Shown: positions 6,441 to 13,435, counted from the stretch's first letter. The stretch: DNA of 15,233 nucleotides from Clostridia bacterium (GCA_012842035.1 DUTO01000058.1:1-15233), one strand, 5' to 3'. The notes: a model not told the origin generated them from the letters alone. Numbers and translations: made by a program.

Positions 6441-8351
6441 TTATAATTGTTCAATTTTCTCAAAGACATCCTCCATTTGACTTTCTAAAGTCTGGATCGC
6501 CGCATTCATTAACTCTGTAACTCTCTTTGATTCTTCAGATTGGTCTTTAACCTTGGTTGTTTCTTGATTTTGCATATCTACGCGATGGATAATTTCTTCG
6601 ACAAAAGGCTTAATTTTCTTTAATTCTTCATTTGTTTTATCAGCAAGCTTTCTAATTTCTTCAGCAACAACAGCAAAACCACGTCCTTTTTCTCCGGCCC
6701 GAGCCGCTTCAATAGCCGCATTAAGAGCTAAGAGATTAGTCTGATCCGCAACTTCACCGATGGTATTGACGATAGGAATCAAATTACGAGTGCGCACAAC
6801 TACCTCATTAGATATTTGTTCAAAATTACTAATGTTATCAATAATAGAAGAAAACTTCTCAAAAGTAATCTCTGCACTGGAAGAAATTTCATCCACATTT
6901 TGAGTTATTTCCTCAAACATTTCCGAAACCTGATAGAGAATATTTTTGATTTTTCTAGCACTATCTTCGGCCTCTATAGACTTTTCTTCAAGCAATCGCT
7001 TGTTCTTTTCAGCTAGAGCTATTGACTCTTCAATCATTTTCTTCTCTTCTAAAATTTCTTTTTCACGATACAAATAACAATTATCCGGTTTATTTAAACC
7101 ATTAAAAATAGCTACCGCCATATCATAACAGGTTCGATAACCACAAGACCTGCAGTTTCGCATATCATCATCAGTTTCTTTATGCATTTTAGCATAAATT
7201 TCGCGCAACTCACTTTCTGTCGGCTCTTTAATTTTAATGTTTTTTGATAAATCTTGGTAATAAGTATAGCTAAAGTCATACTCCTTAACAACCTTTTTCA
7301 AAAACTTACGTAAGGCTCGCTTGTTTCCCAAATTATTCCTGTTTTTATCAACCCGTTCCGCAATCTTCCCCTCAATCTTATCTATAGATTCATAATGATT
7401 AATCGTTCCCGGTCCCATATTACAACCTTTTTCGCAATTAAGAATATCTACCACAAAGGGCAAATAAGCCTTATTTAATTTTATGTCCTTTTCCAAATCG
7501 GCTAAATATTTTTCATAAACCAACGGACCTTCAATTTTGGTAATCATTTGCGGCTTTGTTTCGGGATACCAATGCAAATAAGATTCTTTTAAGCCACCGG
7601 GAGTGGAAAAATTAACCGCAATCTCTGCCTCCACAATGTCATCAAAACTTCCTTTGGCCATAGCCTCTATGTGAATACCCTTTTGGTGAAACATTTTTTC
7701 TAAAGTTTTAAAGGTAATATTGTATTTTATAATTTGGCTATCAACAAACTCGCGCTTTTTGGCTAAACAGGGTGAAATAAAAGCAAATGTATATTGTGGA
7801 TATTTAGATTTAATATAAACAGCAGCATCATGAACAGGGCTACCACTGGGAGCTAAATGTTTAATTAAATTCGGATGCTCAATTTCAATATATTTAACAA
7901 CAGCCGGACAGGGCTGAGCAATAATCGGTGGAGTAACTTTTCCGGAAATAAGGGCCTCATGATATGCAGCTATAGTAATTTCAGCACCTAAAGATACATC
8001 AAAAACTGCCTTTACTCCTACTTCTTTTAAAGCCGTAATCAAGCGTGAAGCATCAAAATTACAATAAGCCGAAGGAGCAACAAGAGCCACAATGTCCTGA
8101 CCGGAAGCTAAAGCCTTTTTAAATTCTTCAATATCATCAAGTGGATAACGAGCCGCTTTCTCCTCATTACCGTTATGAGCCTCAATACAAGCTTCAATAC
8201 AAGCTCCACAACCGATACACATATCGTCATTTAGTTCAACATATTCCCCACTGCCGTCATTACAAAACTTAACCGGACATACCGCTATACACCTATGACA
8301 ATTAATACAGTTTTCCTCTCTTATGCCCACAACTTTAACCAATTCACTCAA
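6441..8351 (-). CDS. Soluble chemoreceptor with an [FeFe]-hydrogenase-like sensor domain
   Basis: A 636-residue cytosolic fusion. Residues 15-25 and 45-55 hold two [4Fe-4S] sites (Cys15/18/21/25 and Cys45/48/51/55). Residues about 85-350 are the hydrogenase H-cluster domain: Cys148 in Gln-Pro-Cys-Pro (L1), Cys195 and Lys198 in Ser-Pro-Cys-Leu-Ala-Lys (L2), and Cys306/Cys310 in Asn-Cys-Glu-Lys-Gly-Cys (L3). A further Fe-S motif follows at Cys400/403/408/425, then a coiled coil (about 428-470), then an MCP signalling hairpin with the highly conserved tip at 534-572. There is no membrane segment and no HAMP. The position of the proton-relay cysteine of catalytic enzymes is Pro147. This suggests H2 or redox sensing feeding CheA/CheW; that is inference. 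The start is TTG with AAAGGGGG 8 nt upstream. Confidence 0.9.
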   Translation of the reverse strand: MSELVKVVGIREENCINCHRCIAVCPVKFCNDGSGEYVELNDDMCIGCGACIEACIEAHNGNEEKAARYPLDDIEEFKKALASGQDIVALVAPSAYCNFDASRLITALKEVGVKAVFDVSLGAEITIAAYHEALISGKVTPPIIAQPCPAVVKYIEIEHPNLIKHLAPSGSPVHDAAVYIKSKYPQYTFAFISPCLAKKREFVDSQIIKYNITFKTLEKMFHQKGIHIEAMAKGSFDDIVEAEIAVNFSTPGGLKESYLHWYPETKPQMITKIEGPLVYEKYLADLEKDIKLNKAYLPFVVDILNCEKGCNMGPGTINHYESIDKIEGKIAERVDKNRNNLGNKRALRKFLKKVVKEYDFSYTYYQDLSKNIKIKEPTESELREIYAKMHKETDDDMRNCRSCGYRTCYDMAVAIFNGLNKPDNCYLYREKEILEEKKMIEESIALAEKNKRLLEEKSIEAEDSARKIKNILYQVSEMFEEITQNVDEISSSAEITFEKFSSIIDNISNFEQISNEVVVRTRNLIPIVNTIGEVADQTNLLALNAAIEAARAGEKGRGFAVVAEEIRKLADKTNEELKKIKPFVEEIIHRVDMQNQETTKVKDQSEESKRVTELMNAAIQTLESQMEDVFEKIEQL

Positions 8352-8544
8352 CTCTATATCCCCCTTTATAAAAACATCTACTCGACTTCGGTTGTTTTTT
8401 TATAATAGTTTTATAATTACTAATTTCGCCTTATTTCATGAATTTCCTCTATTAATTTATAAAATAATCTATATTTTTTCTAAATATTCATCCACATCTT
8501 TAACATACGATAGACCAATCCTACATATTGTTACATATGTTTTT
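8352..8544. other. AT-rich intergenic gap without a recognised gene
   Basis: The 193 bp between the GerMN gene and the hydrogenase-chemoreceptor gene hold the latter's ribosome site next to its TTG start and an inverted repeat at 8523-8540. No confident promoter or RNA gene is seen. An open stretch in another frame runs past the GerMN stop to a TAG at 8471-8469 but has no start codon or ribosome site. Confidence 0.5.
8523..8540. repeat. Inverted repeat after the GerMN gene
   Basis: ACATAT and ATATGT are perfect 6-bp arms around TGTTAC, lying just past the GerMN stop. The T run follows on the plus strand, the wrong side for ending the GerMN transcript, so it is at best a weak terminator or an mRNA 3' end structure. 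Confidence 0.35.
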
Positions 8545-9414
8545 TTATGAATCCTTGCCAGAAAAGTCTTCTTCAATGCTATTAATCGCCCAAATCCCTC
8601 CGGAACCAACTTTCACAGGCTGAATTAACATTATTTTGTAAGAAGCATTTTTATACATATGTCTTACTACGGCTTCCCCTGTCCCTGAATATTCACCTTT
8701 TTCTTTTTGTGATACCAATTTATACTCACCCTGAGCATATAATCCTCTTCGCGGGCCCTCTTTTTTTGCTGCCTCTAATGGATCTAGCCGCCAAGGAAGT
8801 TTCCCTTGGTTAGCTGCTTCTTGATCCCTCTGCAACTCATCAAAAAGCTGTTCAATATTACCTAAAGTAACTCCTCTGCGTAAAGGTTCACTTAAATCCA
8901 TATGTCCTTTAGCCAGCACGTCTACTTTTTTCCCTTCTAACAAAAATTGTACTCTCTGAATATTTTCCAGTTCCGTTAAAGAACGTACGATAGAACCTAA
9001 CGCCATTAACTCACCGGTACTCCCACCCGGATAATCACGTTCAAACTCTTTAGACAGATTAACATAGGCAGTACCCTCGGAAACCTCTAAAGATAAAAGT
9101 CGCGTTGTTTCCGGCAAAGTTGCCCGAAGTTCTTCTGACTGTGGCCCTTTCACCAATTCCTCGATAATTGCCTGTGGTAAATTATCTTTGGCATATTTAA
9201 TTTCGCGCTCCTCCGGAACTAAATACATTACATCTTCATCAGCAAAATAAAGAGTAGCTAACTGTACTTCTGTTTTAGGATGCGGACTAACCGGTGGCTG
9301 ATTCTCCCCTCCCTGTTTTTGTTTATCTTGTCCACACCCTACTACCATTAGAAAAAAACACCCCATAATCACCATATAAACTAATAGTTTTTTAAAATAA
9401 CTTTTTCTCTTCAT
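8545..9414 (-). CDS. GerMN-domain lipoprotein
   Basis: A 289-residue exported lipoprotein. It has an N-terminal hydrophobic stretch ending in Met-Val-Val-Gly-Cys, a good lipobox (Cys27). A GerMN domain spans about 50-172: Val-Gln-Leu-Ala-Thr-Leu-Tyr-Phe, the helix Ala-Ile-Ile-Glu-Glu-Leu-Val-Lys-Gly-Pro, then Gly-Thr-Ala-Tyr-Val-Asn-Leu-Ser. A C-terminal domain (about 205-283) ends in Gly-Ile-Trp-Ala-Ile. GerMN is named for Bacillus GerM, needed for sporulation and germination, and also occurs in LpqB, the lipoprotein partner of the actinobacterial MtrAB two-component system. The gene follows the remains of a regulator-kinase pair, in that same order. The ATG at 9414 (8 nt after AGGGGAG) is a better start than the TTG one codon upstream. 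Its promoter carries a Pho-box-like repeat. Confidence 0.85.
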   Translation of the reverse strand: MKRKSYFKKLLVYMVIMGCFFLMVVGCGQDKQKQGGENQPPVSPHPKTEVQLATLYFADEDVMYLVPEEREIKYAKDNLPQAIIEELVKGPQSEELRATLPETTRLLSLEVSEGTAYVNLSKEFERDYPGGSTGELMALGSIVRSLTELENIQRVQFLLEGKKVDVLAKGHMDLSEPLRRGVTLGNIEQLFDELQRDQEAANQGKLPWRLDPLEAAKKEGPRRGLYAQGEYKLVSQKEKGEYSGTGEAVVRHMYKNASYKIMLIQPVKVGSGGIWAINSIEEDFSGKDS

Positions 9415-9440
9415 CAAAACATCTCCCCTTTCTAACTATA

Positions 9441-9474
9441 ATCATACTTCGTAATTATTACAGAAATATTACAG
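9441..9474 (-). promoter_or_regulatory. Pho-box-like promoter of the GerMN gene
   Basis: On the minus strand two CTGTAAT repeats, 11 bp apart start to start, form an 18-bp element (9474-9457) that matches 16 of 18 positions of the Enterobacteria Pho-box consensus as I know it. TATGAT (9446-9441) follows after exactly 10 bp. The box stands in the place of a -35 element, as in PhoB-activated promoters. The expected transcript starts near 9434. Confidence 0.6.
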
Positions 9475-9479
9475 GAAAA

Positions 9480-10178
9480 TTAAAGATTATTAAATCCAGG
9501 GAAAATGACTTTAATTTTAGTACCTACACCTTCTTCACTAATCAAATCAATTTGCGCTCTATGCAACTCAGTAATTTGCCGTACTAAAGACAAACCTAAT
9601 CCCGAACCACCCTGTTCTCGAGAACGGGCCTTATCTAAACGAAAAAACCTTTGCCATACTAAATTCTGAGCATGTTCAGGAATCCCCATTCCCGTATCAA
9701 CCACCTCAAAAACAATCTCTTCCGCAGCTTGATACAAATTCACCTCAATACTTCCTTTTTCATTAGTATATTTCAAAGCATTATCTAGTAAATTATAAAC
9801 TAATCTTTCCAGCAAAGTGGCTAAACAAGCCACCTCATCTGTCCCTCGCACATCTAAGCGTTGTCGCAAATATCCCTGTCCCATCAGCTGAATAGCTTTT
9901 GTTAATTCTTTCAATGGCGCCGTAGCCTTTCCCGCTAAATAATAACTGATAACAATGACCACAAACAACACCAAGAAGGCTAAACCAAGCAACCGCCAGC
10001 TAAAACTTTTTAAATCATAATAGATATCGTTAATATCATGAGAAAGAAAAACAAGCCCCGTTACTTTTTTCCCTACCATAACAGGTACCGTCACATACAT
10101 GACCCATCCCTCTACCAACCATTTACTACGATCCACATAAATGGCTTGCTCATCTTCCTTAAATAAAAAAAGCTCCTT
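9480..10178 (-). pseudogene. Remains of a sensor histidine kinase (N-terminus and HisKA domain lost)
   Basis: The frame stays open to the stop at 9480 but is not a working kinase. It holds, in order, the end of an extracellular sensor domain, a membrane segment (about 10000-9933), a HAMP region with Thr-Ala-Pro-Leu, and then, near 9815, a direct jump into the N box Asn-Leu-Leu-Asp-Asn-Ala-Leu-Lys-Tyr-Thr. The ATP-binding half is complete: Asp-Thr-Gly-Met-Gly-Ile, Arg-Phe-Phe-Arg-Leu-Asp, and Gly-Gly-Ser-Gly-Leu-Gly-Leu. The roughly 100 residues of the histidine dimerisation domain, including the phospho-accepting His, are missing, as are the first membrane segment and most of the sensor. A reading that starts at a GTG at 10268 merely enters the kinase frame through out-of-frame bases of the regulator remnant and has no ribosome site. 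PhoR/WalK-like by layout. Confidence 0.85.
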
Positions 10179-10391
10179 CTTCTTTTTGTGGACTTCTACG
10201 AAGAACAGCTTTAATGCGCGCCAATAATTCTCGCGAATTAAAAGGCTTAGTAATATAATCGTCTGCACCCAATTCTAACCCAATGCTTTTTCTCCATCAA
10301 AGACACTAGTTACTTGAAAACCTTCATTTTCAAGGATAGCCGTAAGCCCTTTGACAAATAATTTTTCATCATCAACTAAAAATATTCTCAT
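10165..10391 (-). pseudogene. Remains of an OmpR/PhoB-type response regulator
   Basis: From the ATG at 10391 the frame gives a good receiver start: Phe-Leu-Val-Asp-Asp-Glu-Lys-Leu at residues 4-11, then Phe-Asp-Gly-Glu-Lys-Ala-Leu (31-37), and a stop TAG at 10277-10275. From about 10281 another frame continues the receiver's end: Leu-Glu-Leu-Gly-Ala-Asp-Asp-Tyr-Ile-Thr-Lys-Pro-Phe, then Glu-Leu-Leu-Ala-Arg-Ile-Lys-Ala-Val-Leu-Arg-Arg. The middle, about 50 codons with the phospho-accepting Asp, is lost by a frame-changing deletion. After the Arg-Arg linker the sequence runs straight into kinase sensor code near 10165-10185, so the whole winged-helix DNA-binding domain is gone. It begins 16 bp after the hydrogenase-like gene. 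Compare the intact regulator at 12737-13435. Confidence 0.88.
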
Positions 10392-10407
10392 CACTTTTTG
10401 TATTTGA

Positions 10408-11715
10408 TCACTCCTTTTTGCCAATCGAAGGAGGCATTTTACTAGATATTTGAACCATTTTTTCCGCTAAATCAGTTACTTTTTCCCTTAATTTAAAAAC
10501 GCAATCAACCTCATCTGCTTGCCCACGAACAATATCTTCAGCTAAAGCACGACAAGTAGGAGCACCACACGACCCGCAATCCAGCCCAGGCAAGTCTTTC
10601 TGCAAAGTTTCCAGCAGCTCCATCTTTTGCAAAGCCATAGCCATATCTTCATCAAGCCGTAAAACTCCTAAAGGAGTTATCTTTTTCTCCCAAGTTAAGT
10701 CTTGCCAGTTAAGAATATCAGGTAGTTCCGGCAATTCTTTGGGTTGGGAATTTACTAAATTATGAATACGCTCCTTAGCCATAAAAGGATTTTCAACTGT
10801 CAGAGGTCCACCTACACACCCACCCGTACAAGCCAAACCCTCAATAAAATCTACTTCTTTTAATTTCCCCATCACTACTTCTTCTAACACTTTGCTGACA
10901 TTAGCAATACCATCAACCGCTAACCGACGAATCCCCGTAAGCAAATTACTTTCTCCACCGGATACGGCCCAACTTACTCCGGCTTCAGTCGCTTTTTGTA
11001 ATTCAGGAGCTTCTTGTATTTTTTCGACTTTATCACGCAAAAGACCATAAATGCCGGAAATTCCAATCACGCCATCAACAGCAGATTTAGACATCCCAAG
11101 GGGATTTTTTACGGCGGTTACCTTTGCGGCACAAGGAGAAATAAAAAAAACACCCACCTCTTCCGAAGAATAACCTTCCTTTGCCATCTTTTCACGAACT
11201 AAGGTCGCCGTTACTTCCATAGGAGACTTCAAAGGAATTACTTGATTAATCAATTCCGGAAATTTAACTTGAATTAATCTTAAAACCGCGGGACACGCTG
11301 CTGAAATAGCAGGTTTAACAAAATTATTTTTTTGCAAAAACTGATTTATCGCACGACTAACAAATTCCGCACCGTAAGCAACTTCCCAAACTCTATAAAA
11401 CCCCAGCTCCAATAAGCCGGCCAAAATATGATTAATCGGCACCTGAGAATTAAATTGAGCATACAAACTAGGTGCCGGAAGAGCTATCGGATATTTATAT
11501 TTTTTAATACTCTCTAAAGTATCCGTCAGAGCCAACTTCGCATGATGTGGACAAATTCTAATACATTCACCACAATCAATACATCGTTCGTCAATTATTT
11601 TGGCTTTGCCTTCACGAACCCGAATAGCTTCCGTGGGGCAACGTTTAATACAATTAGTACAACCCCTACATAATTCTTTATCTAAAGTAACTGAGTGAAA
11701 ATATGAGTTCACCAA
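10408..11715 (-). CDS. Sensory-type [FeFe]-hydrogenase homologue
   Basis: A 435-residue cytosolic protein. Two ferredoxin-like [4Fe-4S] sites lie at Cys16/19/22/26 and Cys45/48/51/55. The H-cluster domain (about 75-310) has Cys141 in Ala-Ala-Cys-Pro (L1), Cys195 and Lys198 in Ser-Pro-Cys-Ala-Ala-Lys (L2), and Cys296/Cys300 in Ala-Cys-Thr-Gly-Gly-Cys (L3). A C-terminal Fe-S motif has Cys380/383/388/405. All four H-cluster cysteines are present, but the proton-relay cysteine is Ala140 and the L2 glutamate of catalytic enzymes is missing. It lacks the NADH- or ferredoxin-partner subunits of bifurcating enzymes. It follows the RsbW/RsbT-like gene by 15 bp. A sensor feeding that ATPase and CheW is the best guess. 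The start is TTG 11715 or GTG 11712, both behind AAAAGGAG. Confidence 0.9.
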   Translation of the reverse strand: MVNSYFHSVTLDKELCRGCTNCIKRCPTEAIRVREGKAKIIDERCIDCGECIRICPHHAKLALTDTLESIKKYKYPIALPAPSLYAQFNSQVPINHILAGLLELGFYRVWEVAYGAEFVSRAINQFLQKNNFVKPAISAACPAVLRLIQVKFPELINQVIPLKSPMEVTATLVREKMAKEGYSSEEVGVFFISPCAAKVTAVKNPLGMSKSAVDGVIGISGIYGLLRDKVEKIQEAPELQKATEAGVSWAVSGGESNLLTGIRRLAVDGIANVSKVLEEVVMGKLKEVDFIEGLACTGGCVGGPLTVENPFMAKERIHNLVNSQPKELPELPDILNWQDLTWEKKITPLGVLRLDEDMAMALQKMELLETLQKDLPGLDCGSCGAPTCRALAEDIVRGQADEVDCVFKLREKVTDLAEKMVQISSKMPPSIGKKE

Positions 11716-11730
11716 ACTTCACTCCTTTTA

Positions 11731-12165
11731 TCAACTAATAACCATTTTAATTGTGGTTCCTGTGCCCAATTCTGAAGTAATCGCAAATTCACTTGCACAG
11801 CTACGCATGTTAGGCAAACCCATACCCGCTCCAAAGCCCATCTCACGCACGTGTTCCGGCGCTGTAGAAAAACCTGTTTTCATAGCCTTATTTAAATCAA
11901 TGATACCGGGTCCCACATCAACAACTAAAATCTTCACTACACCGGGCTTAATCTCTGCTTCAATCGTTCCACCCTTAGAATGAATTACTAAATTCATTTC
12001 CGCTTCATAAGTAGCAATAGCGACACGCCTAATAAGCGTTCCCGGAAATCCAAGTTGTATCAACCTGTTTTTAAGCTTTGAACTAGCTTCCCCAGCCTCC
12101 TTAAAATTCCTCTGCTCAATTGCAAAAGTCATCAGTAACGTATTTTTCTGCTCTATTTTAGCCAT
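11731..12165 (-). CDS. RsbW/RsbT/SpoIIAB-like ATP-binding protein
   Basis: A 144-residue stand-alone HATPase_c (GHKL) protein of the anti-sigma/switch-kinase size. The N box is Tyr-Glu-Ala-Glu-Met-Asn-Leu-Val (53-60, Asn58 for magnesium), the G1 box Asp-Val-Gly-Pro-Gly-Ile (83-88), and the G2 box Gly-Phe-Gly-Ala-Gly-Met-Gly-Leu-Pro-Asn (110-119). The Ala-Met-Lys-Thr-Gly-Phe-Ser-Thr stretch before G2 resembles RsbT more than classical RsbW. Such proteins bind ATP and either sequester a sigma factor or phosphorylate an STAS-domain partner; neither a sigma factor nor an STAS gene is in the window. It starts 5 bp after cheW, which suggests translational coupling, and is followed after 15 bp by the hydrogenase homologue, suggesting a shared signalling pathway. 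Confidence 0.85.
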   Translation of the reverse strand: MAKIEQKNTLLMTFAIEQRNFKEAGEASSKLKNRLIQLGFPGTLIRRVAIATYEAEMNLVIHSKGGTIEAEIKPGVVKILVVDVGPGIIDLNKAMKTGFSTAPEHVREMGFGAGMGLPNMRSCASEFAITSELGTGTTIKMVIS

Positions 12166-12170
12166 AGTCT

Positions 12171-12629
12171 TTAATTCACCACTTCTTGTAGCAAGTTCTT
12201 CTCGGCACCGCTAAAAGCCTGTGCTAAATCCAATAAAATCACTATCCGCTCCTTAAGCTTACCAATACCTTGCAACCCGCAACCAGTTACAACTTGTTGT
12301 ACAAAAGGTGGTAATGAAGCAATGTTTTTGGCCTGCAAAGATACTACTTCCGAAACATCATCAACAAGAATTCCTACCAACCAACCATCAAGACCAACAA
12401 TGATAATTCGATTTGTTTCCAGGTTCTCCGTTGTTATCCCATAAAAACGTTTCTTTAAATCAATAACAGGAATAACTTCCTTCCTTAAACTGATAACCCC
12501 TTCTATTAATTCCGAACTTTGAGGAAGTTTAACTATTTTCTGTGGTTGAACAATTTCACGAACAGTACCGACAGGAAGCCCAAACTCTTCTGCATTAAGT
12601 GAAAAAACTATAAATTGATATTCAACCAT
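12171..12629 (-). CDS. cheW: CheW chemotaxis coupling protein
   Basis: A 152-residue single-domain CheW: Gln-Phe-Ile-Val-Phe-Ser-Leu at the N-terminus, Gly-Leu-Pro-Val (about 17-20), Gly-Val-Ile-Ser-Leu-Arg (44-49), Val-Ile-Pro-Val-Ile-Asp-Leu, and Val-Gly-Ile-Leu-Val-Asp-Asp-Val. CheW links chemoreceptors to the kinase CheA at the receptor array. Here it heads an operon with the RsbT-like ATPase and the hydrogenase homologue, and a soluble chemoreceptor gene lies about 4 kb downstream. No cheA is present, so it must work with one encoded elsewhere. The ATG at 12629 has AAAGGAGG 7 nt upstream and is preferred over an in-frame start at 12668. Confidence 0.88.
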   Translation of the reverse strand: MVEYQFIVFSLNAEEFGLPVGTVREIVQPQKIVKLPQSSELIEGVISLRKEVIPVIDLKKRFYGITTENLETNRIIIVGLDGWLVGILVDDVSEVVSLQAKNIASLPPFVQQVVTGCGLQGIGKLKERIVILLDLAQAFSGAEKNLLQEVVN

Positions 12630-12695
12630 AAACAATCCTCCTTTCGCCACTTCGATCAATTTAAGCATCTAAAGTTACTTCTGATATACTTCTTC

Positions 12696-12725
12696 ATTAT
12701 ACAACAATTAATTAGAAACGTACAA
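12696..12725 (-). promoter_or_regulatory. Promoter of the cheW operon
   Basis: Minus-strand TTGTAC (12725-12720), 18 bp, then a perfect TATAAT (12701-12696). Its -35 box overlaps the 22-bp palindrome at 12723-12744. Confidence 0.6.
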
Positions 12726-12744
12726 ATTATCTTAAGCTAATTTG
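12723..12744. repeat. 22-bp near-perfect palindrome at the cheW promoter, likely operator
   Basis: The arms CAAATTA and TAATTTG flank a CTTAAG centre; 20 of 22 positions are symmetric. It covers the stop codon of the response regulator gene and the start of the cheW -35 box. No T run follows on either strand, so it does not look like a terminator. Confidence 0.55.
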
Positions 12745-13435
12745 CACAAAGGTTTCTAATCATATACCCTACACCACTACAAGTAACAATATATTCAGGA
12801 TTGCCGGGGTCATCTTCTATCTTTTTTCTTAAACGTCCAATACTCACCCTAAGATAATGAGTACATTCACGATATTCGTTGCCCCAAATTGATTCTAATA
12901 TTTGGTCATGGGGAACTACTTTATCAACATGAGCAGCTAAATAAGTTAACAACTTAAACTCTGTCGGCGTAAGATGAGTTGCCTTTCCACCGACAAACAC
13001 TCGCCTTTGCGCAAGGTCTATCACTAAATTTCCCAATTTTATTTGCTCCGGTGAAGAATGAGTAAAATCATTTTTAACTCTACGCATTACTGCATTAACA
13101 CGAACTAATAATTCCTCGACAGCAAAAGGCTTTGTAATATAATCATCCGCTCCGGCATTAAAACCCTCCACCACATCTCGTAGGTTTTTTTTAGCCGTAA
13201 TTATAATTGGTATATCCGATTTTTGTCGAATACGTCGACACACCTCTAGCCCACCTAGTTCCGGTAACTTTAAGTCCAAGATAATAATGTCAGGTCCTGT
13301 TGCTTCAAATTGAGCTAAAGCCTCTATCCCAGTCATCGCTGAAGCAACTTTAAAGCCACTTGCCCTCAAATTAGCTCTAACAAAACGTAAAATTTTAGAG
13401 TCATCATTTACAACAAGAACAATTGGTTTTTTCAT
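12737..13435 (-). CDS. OmpR-family response regulator (KdpE-like), orphan
   Basis: A complete 232-residue regulator. The receiver (5-118) has the acidic pair Asp11-Asp12, the phospho-accepting Asp54 in Leu-Asp-Leu-Lys-Leu-Pro, Thr80 and Lys102 in Tyr-Ile-Thr-Lys-Pro-Phe. The winged-helix output domain (about 132-227) has Leu-Thr-Pro-Thr-Glu-Phe-Lys-Leu-Leu (155-163), Trp184-Gly185, and Arg-Leu-Arg-Lys-Lys-Ile (201-206). The end Gly-Val-Gly-Tyr-Met-Ile is typical. By likeness it is closest to KdpE, but no kdp genes or kinase lie nearby, so its partner kinase is unknown. GAGGAGG precedes the ATG. The cheW operon follows with its own promoter and could be a target. Confidence 0.92.
   Translation of the reverse strand: MKKPIVLVVNDDSKILRFVRANLRASGFKVASAMTGIEALAQFEATGPDIIILDLKLPELGGLEVCRRIRQKSDIPIIITAKKNLRDVVEGFNAGADDYITKPFAVEELLVRVNAVMRRVKNDFTHSSPEQIKLGNLVIDLAQRRVFVGGKATHLTPTEFKLLTYLAAHVDKVVPHDQILESIWGNEYRECTHYLRVSIGRLRKKIEDDPGNPEYIVTCSGVGYMIRNLCAN

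Noticed and set aside
8469..8560. Open minus-strand stretch in another frame past the GerMN stop, with a helix-like end (Asp-Val-Asp-Glu-Tyr-Leu-Glu-Lys)
   Set aside because: No start codon or ribosome site, overlaps GerMN out of frame, and the GerMN C-terminus already looks complete; probably chance.
9480..10268. An intact 262-residue histidine kinase starting with GTG at 10268
   Set aside because: Its first ~32 codons are regulator sequence read out of frame, there is no ribosome site, and the HisKA domain is missing; treated as a pseudogene.
6441..11715. A catalytic bifurcating hydrogenase operon (HydABC/HndABCD)
   Set aside because: No NADH-binding or thioredoxin-like subunits are present, and both H-cluster proteins lack the proton-relay cysteine.
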